Assembly (NCBI GenBank): GCA_052388135.1
Contig: JBQTIM010000073.1
Span: forward strand, 1 to 11,120
DNA length: 11,120 nt
Direction of reading: 5' to 3'
From: JBQTIM01 sp052388135
GTDB lineage: Bacteria > Elusimicrobiota > Elusimicrobia > FEN-1173
Shown here: positions 1 through 9,700 of the stretch, piece after piece
Layout: each line of letters begins with the position of its first letter
Position numbering within the stretch: the first letter of the stretch is position 1
Position numbers and translations under genes: made by a program
Notes under the pieces: model-generated
What the model saw: only the letters and a program-made list of their open reading frames with translations
Databases searched by the model: none
What the model was told of the DNA's origin: nothing

Positions 1-1
1 G

Positions 2-748
2 GCATCCCGCTTGGATCAGCACCGGCGCGCCCTGGCCCACCGCGCGGCCAGGATTGTTTTCGACGCCCATCACGGGGTCGAAGATGCGGGCCGCGCGGCG
101 GGCCTGGCCGGGGGCGGTCGCGCCCTATTGGCCAAATTGGCCGGCCGCGAAATCAATGTCGATGCGGCCTTCGCTGAGGTTAAAACGTTGCCCATTCGCG
201 ATCGGCTGTCCGGGGTGTCGGAGATTCGATCAAGGCTTGCAAGGGAACGGCAGGCACTTAGCGAGGAGGCGACGAGGCTCGAAGATTTAGAAGCGGCCTT
301 GAAAACACATAAGAACCTTCGCCTGGTGAATTTCACGGCGGAGCAGAAAGCGGATGAGCGGGACATGGGTCAAGCGGAGGCAAGGGGAGAACTGGCGGCC
401 TCGCTCGCGCCTCTCAGGGTGGATTATCTCAATACCTCCCCCTACCGCTCTTTACTCCAACGTTTCGCCGATTTGGTTGCTGAAGAACCCGGCGCCGTTC
501 AAAGGGATAACCTTGAGGCTTTAATAAGATTTTTTAACCGGCGACTCGGCGCGTTCCGAGAGGACGAGGAACTTTACGAGGTTTTCATATCGGCGGTGAA
601 AGCGGTGGCTATGGCGGCTGTCAATTCCGACAGGGAGCTCGGCGACGACGCTCTTAAATTTCTGGACAGGATAGGCCAGTCCTCCGAGACTCCCGGCCGG
701 GCGGCGGCGTTGGCCCGGGAAGCCGTGGCCGCGATCGATTCACAACGC
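2..748 (+). other. Alpha-helical region with coiled coil (residues 1-249)
   Basis: This part of the giant protein is rich in Ala, Arg, Glu and Leu and reads as almost continuous helix. Residues about 71-136 (bases 212-409) have the heptad-like, charged pattern of a coiled coil (for example ARERQALSEEATRLEDLEAA). Residues 140-249 look like a helical bundle, with segments such as YRSLLQRFADLV, LEALIRFFNRRL and ELYEVFISAVKAVAMAAV. No catalytic motif, membrane segment or signal peptide is visible. I do not recognise a family. It probably works as a spacer or an interaction surface ahead of the alpha/beta domain that follows, and it continues from sequence outside the window. Confidence 0.6.
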
Positions 749-3700
749 TTGTCGGTGACTTGGGCGGGCCAGGGTCCCGCCGTGGGGGGTTATCTTTCCC
801 TGGCTTTCGCCCAGCGCGGCCATGTCATGGACGTTGTGCCGGTTTTGCCCGGAGACACCGATCTGACGGTGCGGGAAAACGGCGATGAAAAAATAACGGT
901 TTGGGCGGATCGGATTGTGGACCACGAGGACGACAATGAGGGGAAGGTCTTCAAGCTGACCCTTTCCCGCAACGCCGGTTATCGCGGCGCCGCGGCCCTG
1001 GACAGCGCGAGAGGCTCCGCAAGCCAAGCCGAAATGGAAGCGTGGATGAGAAGCCGGCTGATCCCCTGGCTGGAAGCCCGTGGTTTTGATCGTCTTGTTG
1101 TTGACGTTCATGCCTATCCAACGCTTTTGACAATCGAAGACTTTCGCGATTCCTTGCTGGCGCTCGGATTCGTCCCGTCGGTTCGCGATTCATCCGTCAT
1201 GATAAAAGAACTGGCGCCCAGGGAAGGGAACGTTTTGGAGGCAGCCTCGGTTAGCGAGGGACGTTTGACCATTATGGACGGCGGCTCGCCCAACTCGCTG
1301 CCGTATCTCATTCTCAAGGCCTTCACGAACTTCGACGAGAAAACGGTCAAAGCGTGGGGCACGGTGTTCACCGCGGTGGAGCTGACGGCGCTGGCCCTGC
1401 TGGCCCCGCTTTTGACGCCCTTCTGGCTGGCGTTTTATGCCGCGACTCACACGGGCCTCGAGATCGCCGCCGCCCGCCGCGGCCGGGGTCCGCCCGTCAA
1501 TGTGATGGTAAATTTCGTCCGGCACTTCGTTGGCTTTCTTCCCTACCTGTCCATCGCCTTCCTCGGAAGCATCGGCACCGCTGCAGCTCTCAGTGTTCAT
1601 GCCTTTGTTGACATGGTTTCGATCTGGGGCGCCCCATTCGTTCGGCCCGCATACCGCAGTTTTGCTCGCGGCCTAAAGCGTTTCGTGGCGGGCGGTTATA
1701 AAGAGGTCCTAACCCTCGGGCGGCAAGACGCCCGCGCTTCGGGGGCGAAACCTTGGCTTGCGGCAGGGCAGATGTTGGCGTCTGTGCTCTTTATCATGGT
1801 CGGTTCGGACGCTTCCGCAGTCGCGGATTTTCAAAGGGGGGACATGGCGAACCTCGGCCTCCTGGCGATGGCAGGCCCCTGGGGAACTCTGCTGGCCGGC
1901 TTGGCGGGCATTGCCGCCTCTTTCGCGGCCCTGGTTGGCTGGGCGCCTCTAACCTTGAAAAAAGAGGAGCAGGAACGGAGGGAGCGCCGCATCCTGTCAA
2001 AAATGGAAGAACCGGACTGGACCTGGCCGGAGCTTGAGGGGCAGACACCCATGAAAGGCCGGGGATTGAACCGTTTCATCCGATTCCACCCGGTATTGTC
2101 GTCGCTTTTTGCGCGTCGCCTCATCCGTCTTATTGAGGAAGCCGGCCCTTTTTCTACAAAGGTCGCAAGATCGATGGGAACGTCCTTGGCCATGGTTCGG
2201 GGGTTCATCCGTGACTACGATGAAGTAAACCGGGCCTGGACGGATTCCAAACAGAAAACCTTTGAACGCCTACGGGAGCTTATGGGGGAAGGGCCGGATT
2301 GGGCCGTCCCGAAGCAAGACTGGACTTTCACGAAGCTTTACCAAGAATTCAATCTCACCCAAGGGGGCTGGAGCCATTTAAGCCACTTTATCTTCGAGCA
2401 TGATGTTCTAGCCGAGCTGTTGGCCGGCCGGGTAAAACAGATCTTGGAAGAATCCCATGGAAGCCGGTCCGCCGTCGCCGAAACGCTCGGCGTTACTGTT
2501 CAGGCCGTAGAATTTTGGGAAGCCCGCGACGGCGTTCTGAAGGACACCTTTGACGCTCATGATCAATGGCAGGCACGCCAGCTGCTCAAGCGGATGCAAG
2601 GCGAAGCATGGCGGTTCGACGAAATCGCGGGGGACATGGGGATGCCGCTGGGTTATTTAACGGGCGTTCTCCTGCGGCGATTTCCGCAACTGGAAAGGCC
2701 GGTTCGGAGGCGCCTGCGGCCCTTGATCTATAGGCATAACGGGAACATAAGTGCCATAAAAGAAGAGCTCGGCGGGCAAATGGATTTCAGCGTTGCCAAG
2801 CGCCTGGTCGAAGAGGGTCCTGGCCGCTCCAGTTTTGCCGCTCTTCAGAGGTGGCAGAAGGCCAGGCTTGGACGGGCCATGCAACAGCCGGGATGGATCC
2901 ATGCGGACCTGGCCAAGGCCATAACTCCGAACCGGCGGTATATTCCGCAGGGCCAGACGCCAGAACAGTTTATTCCCGACGTACATCTCATCACAGTGCT
3001 TCTGCGAAGATATCAGCTCGTCCCATCTTCTGCGAAGGCCGGCTTAACCGAAGCGGAACCCGATCAACTCCGCTGGGCCAGGCTGCGAAAGATTAAAGAG
3101 TCGCGGGATTACATTGCGGCCCTGGAGGAAGACGAGGAATATTTGAGCCAATACGCTCAGGAGGTGAAATCCGGGGCGGGCCTCACGGCGGTTTGGGCCC
3201 TCACCCTTCTGCGCCGATTGCAAGACAAGCCCTTTCACTTGGCTCCCCGCCGGATTCTTGATGCGGGCTCCGGACCATCGGTCCTGGCGGCCGCGGCTCA
3301 AAGGGCGGGAGGTCCGTGGATAAAGGCCGATGTGGTGGACCTGGAGGTTTCCTCTCGGATGCTGGAGAAAGGCCGGGAAATTCTGCCGGGCCTGAGGGAT
3401 GGCCGGCAGGCCGTTGGTTCTCTGGCCCGCATCCCCCTGGCGGATAAGAGCATGGACATGGTCTACGCCGGTTTTAGCCTGGACCAAGTGGCGGAGCAGG
3501 ATCGCTGGCAAGCTCTGAAGGAAATCCATCGCGTTTTGGCGGAGGGCGGATACGCCGTTATTGTTGTGCCTCTGATCGTGCCATCGGCGGTTCTGGCGGG
3601 CCTCACAGGGCGCGGGTTCCAGGAGCCCTGGGTCAGCCCCCCTGTCGACGGCGTCCAAGCCGTGATTCTGAAAAAGGCGGGACCATTCAATGTGGCCGAG

Positions 3701-6700
3701 GATGCTTTCCACCTCGTGGGAAATCCCTGGCGGCCTTCCGGCCAAGGGGGCGGAATCGAGGGAAGCAAAACCACAGCGCCTCGCCGGCTTTCCGTGCCTC
3801 TCATGTCCCTGACAGACTATGTGAACGAAGGTCGAAAAGAATGGGAAGCAGCGACGTCTTCGCTGCGAGAGGCGGACAGGCGGTCGCTGAACGGGTTCTT
3901 TGGAAACACCTGGACCGACCGAGAGAAAGTCGAAACGGTCCAATCCCTGGGCCTTGAGAACCTGGTTGAAACGGTCCGTCTCCTCCAGCAGAGGGGCCCT
4001 TTAAAAGACTTGCGTCAGCTTTTGCAAAGGGGCTTGCCTCCCCGCATCAGCCAAAGCTTGCTGCGCTCCTTAGGACAAATATCGAGGCGCTTGGCCGAGG
4101 ACGGTGGCTTGGACTCCCTCGCCGACAGGCAGAGAAAAATCCGGGAAGAAGTGGACCTGCGTTTGGAGCCGGCCCGCTCTTTGTTGAAGGGTTTCGTCCT
4201 CTCTCCCGAGGGAGTTCTGCTGGGTATTCACGAAGTGAACGAGCGTCTCCGGGTATCCGATCTTAGCGGGGACCAGAAAGCCGCCGTCAGGCTGGCCGTC
4301 AACAAGGCGGGGGCGGAGCGTGATCCAAGCGCCCGTCTCCTGGCCGTGATGGCCTTAGAAGAAGACATGGAGCGCTCTCTCCGGAAGCAAGACGGGACGA
4401 CTGGGGATGCGCCCAAGGAGGGGAACTCCTCCGCACCGCCCGCCGGCGAATCGAACCCTGATGCACGAGGAAGGGCTCCGAGGTTCCTGTCGTCCGTCTC
4501 AAGTAACGAGGAGAATTGGGACGCGCCCCTGACCCTGCCGGGGGAAGCCGCCAAGAGCGCCCGTGACCGAGGCCTCGTTTGGACTCCGGAGCACATGCGT
4601 AATTACAAGGAGCATAGGGCGATGGTCCGGCCCGCGCTGGAGGCCATTATCCGGGATGAAGTGCTGCCCGTCCTGGACGGACGCGTGGTGTTGGAGCTGG
4701 GCGCGGGCGCCGGAGCCCTGCGGGATTTGGCGGGGGACTCTCTTCCTTCGGATGTCGATTGGGTGGAGTCGGACCAGGATGCCTCGTTCTTGGAAATGCC
4801 CCGGCGGTATCAGACGAGGAAGCGGGTGGGGAAACTTCCCAACCTTGATTTGCCGGACGGTTCAGCGGCGGCGGTGGTGGGCCTTAACATCCTTTCCGTC
4901 GTTCCCTCGGAAATATTCGGTCAAACCATGGCTGAAGCCTACCGGCTTTTGGAGCCCGGCGGGCGTTTGGTGCATCTGGCGGATGCGCCCCATATCGGGA
5001 TGGAGGCCGAGGCGGCCGCCGCGGAGGGACTCATCATGTTCCCGGCTCTCTACGGCTCGGAAGGCGAGATGGCCGCCTACTATGTGGATGAGCAGGATTT
5101 CAGGCGGGCCATAAACAATTTGGGTTTAGAGCCGGATGATCCTTCCTTCGTGAATTTGACGAATTATCTGGAGGATCCCGCCGCGATGGCGAAAACCCTG
5201 CTGGACTCTCAGGAGTTTGGAATGCTGGCGGCTTTCGCCGGTCTGGTTTCCAAGCTGGGCCTGGTGAGTCGAGTCGAGCCGTCGTTGTGGGGTCATTTCT
5301 CCAAGCGCCTTGAAGCGGCCGCCAGGGCGGCGGGCTTCCAGGTGGAATCCGCGGGAAGTACCGTAAAGTCGCTGGAGGTGGACAGGGCTGAACTCCCGTT
5401 GACGCCCGCGTCCCACAACGAAGTTACACTGATGAACGGATTCATCGAATATAGACGGAACCCATCGATCGCTAAAGACAAAATCCGGGTCACCGTCCGC
5501 GCGCACCTTTTTGTAGCCCGGCGGCCGGAAGAGGCTGAAGCGGGCATCCCCAGCCCGGGACCGGGCAGCTTGCCTGCTGAAATAGGCGAGCAAGAGCCCA
5601 AGGAGGCGCGGAAACGGAAAGACGGAGCCCACATGCCCGGAGTGATCCCCCTCATCAATCAAGCGGAATCGGACCGGCTCAATGCATGGCTGAGGGATGC
5701 CATCCCGGCCGCGGAACGGCGGGCGGCGGTCCTTGAGCGGCTGATCTCTGAAAGGGAGAAAAGGCCTTTTGACAACCCTCGGGATCTCATGAGGCGGGTC
5801 CGGGGCCTGGACAGCGTCGCGTTCCTGGTGCTGGCCAGCCGGGCGGAGACGCAGCACGACCGGCCGAGCCGCCCCGGCCGGTCCCCGCGCGAGGCGGAGC
5901 GGGAGCGGCAAAGGGTTTACAAGGCCTTGGGCGCCGGGCCGGAGGCGGTGGTGCGCCTGGCAAAAAGAGGCACGGAATCCTTGCGGGAAACCATCGTCGA
6001 GGTGGCAGCAGACACGCTCCTGACGCCCCGCAAAGAAATTTTTGCCGGCTTGGTCCGCGAGCAAATCGCTCTCGACCAACTCCCGCGTCTCGTCTCCCGG
6101 CTGTTAACCGCAATGTTTGAAGATTATTATGAGAGCAGGCACTCCTCCGGCGTCTTGAGCGACTTGGCCGACGCGGGCGTCGGCGAAGAAGCTTTCAGCG
6201 AGGCCGTCCCCCGGCTCGTCGCCGGCCTGACCCATGAAGACGCATGGGTTGCATCTTCGTGCAATTATGTCCTTGCCGCCTTGGCCAGGAACCAAATGGC
6301 CGTTCCGGCTTTGGCCGCCCAAATTCCCGCCCTGGTCGTCCTGCTGGCCGAATATTTCGAGGACCGCAGCGCCAGAGTTGAGAATATCCTCACCGCTTTG
6401 GCCGTTCACGAGGGAGCCGAGCCGGCGTTCATGGACGAAAGGAGCCTTTTGGTCCGGGGCCTTTCGGCGGAAAAACAGGAAGCGCGGTTGGCCTTTGCGT
6501 CCGTTCTGCTTGCCTTGGCCGAAAACGGCCGGACAATGGACGCTTTGGCGGGTGTTGCCGAGGTTCTGGCTGGGAGCCTTGCGGATTCCCATCCGCCGGT
6601 CCGCGTAGCGATGCAGAAAATTTTCACCGCGCTGGCCGGCCGTCTCTCGCGCGAGACGGCCGCCGAGGCCGTCGTCCCTTCCATAGCGAATCTCAGCCAT

Positions 6701-9700
6701 GCGGAGGAAGGCGTGCGCGCGGCGTCCAGGGAAACGCTTACAGCCTTTTTCCGGAACGGCCTATTTTCCGATTTGGAGGCCGAAGCGGCCCTTTACGCAT
6801 TGGACCTGCCGGGGGGATTTGAACCGAAGAATATTTTAAAAGACCAAGCCCATGAGTTCCTTTTAAATCTGGCCAGGACGGAAGTGAAAAGGCCCGCCCT
6901 TCCACTGAAAGGCCGCTATCTTTCAAGCATCGGTCTTCCCTGGGCGTCGTCTCAAGCTCTGGCGAGCTTAAACGTTCCCGTCCGGACATGGGGCGATTTG
7001 TTGGAAACAAGCGAGGTGGAGCTGCGTTGGAGGCTGCACCTAAAGTCGGCGTCTTGGCAAGACAAAACCCAGTGGAGGCCTTGGAGCGAAGTGGAGGCGA
7101 TCATGGAGGACCTCCGGCGCCTGCTGGCTCATTTCGACGCCAGCCTTCCCGCGCCGCTTCCCATTTCGCTGGAAGCATTTATCGATCGGCTGGAACGGGA
7201 GCACGGGCTGAAATCGGCGCGCCTGTATGCGTTGCTGCAGAAAAAGAGAATCCGTGATCTCGATGATCTGTCCGAGTGGGTGTCCCGGCATGACCTGTTG
7301 AGCCTGCCCGGCGTAGGCCCTAAAATGGCGGACGCCGTAAGAACGCTCCTTGCGGCGCCCGAAATTAGAGGATACGGGAAGCGGATGCCCCGAGCCTCCT
7401 GGCGGCTCACGGTGTGGTTCACCGAAAGAGTTCTCAACAGAATGTTCCCGCGGCATTATGGCGGGCGATACGCGAGGAGGCGGGAAGTGGCTCCCATGGC
7501 CATCACCCGGGCGGCTCCGTGGTTTGAGCCCGCCGTGGTCCTGGGCTTCATTCCAGCCGTTTCGGCGGCGGCCCTCGCTCTCCTCGGAGTTGATTTTTCA
7601 TGGCCCGTCCGTGTCGGTGTGAGCCTCCTGTCGCACGCGGCTTTCGTGATGGGACACTGGGACGGCGTCTATATGCCCCGTGAGACCGGCCCGCCTGGAT
7701 TTTCCAAGTATGTGGATTTCAAGGATCCGAAAAACAGGCACAAGAGACGGCCCGCTCTCCTAATGCTCTTCTTCATCGCGGGGCCCCTTTTCCACCTGCC
7801 TTTTTACGCGGCCTTCACCTTCCTTCCCGCCCTGGGCCCGGCGCTCGCTGTCGGGTCCCTGTCTCTTTCCGCCGGGTGGGCCGTGTATAGCCACGCGCGT
7901 TACAACCGAGGCGGCCTGCGCCGCTGGAGAGAATTTTTCATCCGCCATAAGTTTCCGCTCGCCACGGCCGGCGGGGACAAGGAAGGGGCGCCTGCTCGCG
8001 ATTACATCACGAATCCCTTCCCATTGCTGGCTGGCCGGGATGCTGTCACCCGCGTGGAATTGATGAGGGCGCTGAACGGAAAGTATCCGGCCCGGGTGCT
8101 TATGGCCGGCGGTCCCATTCGGCAGCCGGACCGGTTCGCTGCCATCAAAAGGGATTCTGCTGCGCATAGGGTTCGAGGACTTACAGGCCGGGAAGTCCAT
8201 GACGCCAGCTATCCGGAGGATTTCGCCGAGCCGGCGACAGTCCTGAACATCAACGAGGTGGCGGCCGCCGTGGCGGCGGACCCCGCAAGCATGCTGCCGT
8301 TGGTCTTTAAGCCGAACGCCGGGGCGATGGGTGAGAATGTCGCCTTCTTCACTGGGTCATTGGAGAATGACAGCGTCCGGGTCACGGTCGCCGATGTCGA
8401 GGACATGGGGACTCCCCTGACGGACACCACGGCCATCATGGAGTACCTTCGGGGAAAAAACCTGGCCCAAAGCCTCCAGACCCTCTCAGGCCAGGACATC
8501 TTGCAGTTCTCCGTTCCCAGAGCGCAACTGCCGGACGTTCTTCCTGGTCTTTGGAGGCTTTTGGCGGCCAATCCTTGGTCCGGGCGCTACGATTCGGGGA
8601 TGATAGAAACCGTTATGCCGGTTCAAACATACAACGGCCTGGCGTTTGAGACTCGGCATATCGTCCGGGGCGACCTCTTCTCGGGAAATGTGAATGACCT
8701 GATGAAGGAGGCGTGGTATGCCCGGTTGGGCAGCTCTTCTTTCTTTTCGAATAAAGAGGGCCGAAGTGGGGCTCAAGGACGTCGCTGGCCTGATATGTTT
8801 CAGCCTCTTTATGAAATGTTCGGCGTTCCGGACAACAGGCGCACTGCGTTTCAGGCTCATGTGGATAAATTGATCAAAGAGCAATTTGCCTATATCGCGG
8901 CTCGTTTAAGGATGGCGGGGATACGCGCTGAAACGGAGGTGCGGACCGAGTTCGACTTGATGTGGCTGCTTCCTCAGCAGGACGGCGAATTTCCCGTGCC
9001 GGTCATCATAGAGAGCTCATTCCATTTGCCGCAAAAAAAGGATTTGGACCGGTTTCCGGTGATCGATCCGAGAGACGATGAGAATTGGGGTGCTAAAAGA
9101 ACAACCGTTTCTTTTCCCGCCGCGTCTCCCGATCAACCGACGAAAAAGAACACCTCCCTTGACTCTCGCATCCTGGACTGGACCGCTTTGGTGGCCGGCC
9201 TCGGCGTCGTCACGGTGTGGAGGCTGGTGGCCGATGGAGGAGACCGGGGGGGAGATAATCCCGAGCTGGCTGGCGGCCCTTCGGGCGCGGCCAACGGCGG
9301 ATCAGATTTTGAGGCTCAGGCCCGGCCGCTGGATCAGTTCCTTGAAGCCTTGGTAAGAGGCTATCAGCGGCATGAGAAAGCTTCCGAGGTTTCGGCCTGG
9401 GCCGAGGCGTTCCGCCGGGCGCCTGATCCCTTGGTCTTTATGGGATCTCAAGTTCAAGAACGGGACCGGCCCGGCAGATATATCGACATGGCCCGGAAAA
9501 TCATGCCGGACGTGCCGATGGAAAGGATCTTTTTTGTAAGGAAGGATTCGCTGCTCGCCCGGACGTTCGGCCTGCGCGACAGGCGGGGTTTGACCGTCAA
9601 CGTGTCGCACAACGGCCAGAAATGGAGTTTCGCCCTGATCGCGTTTCCGGGCCCGGATTCCCGCAAGATTCTGAGGACGATCCTGCATGAGGGAATGCAC

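Noticed and set aside
1364..1957. Membrane cluster considered as a transporter
   Set aside because: There are too few helices and no transporter motif. The His positions and similarity to modules B and C favour a CPBP-type module.
3044..3943. Minus-strand open frame of 299 codons
   Set aside because: It is antisense to methyltransferase 1, which has a full set of SAM motifs on the + strand. The antisense translation has no family features.
4563..5114. Plus-strand open frame of 183 codons in another frame
   Set aside because: It overlaps methyltransferase 2 out of frame and its product is Arg/Trp/Pro-rich without motifs, so it is a shadow.
5126..6079. Minus-strand open frame of 317 codons
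   Set aside because: It is antisense to methyltransferase 2, the ComEA-like unit and the start of the HEAT-like region. The composition is biased and no domain is recognisable.
9230..9301. Gly-rich stretch considered as a gene boundary
   Set aside because: The frame runs through without a stop, and no ribosome binding site plus start pattern or terminator hairpin is needed or seen. It is best read as an interdomain linker.
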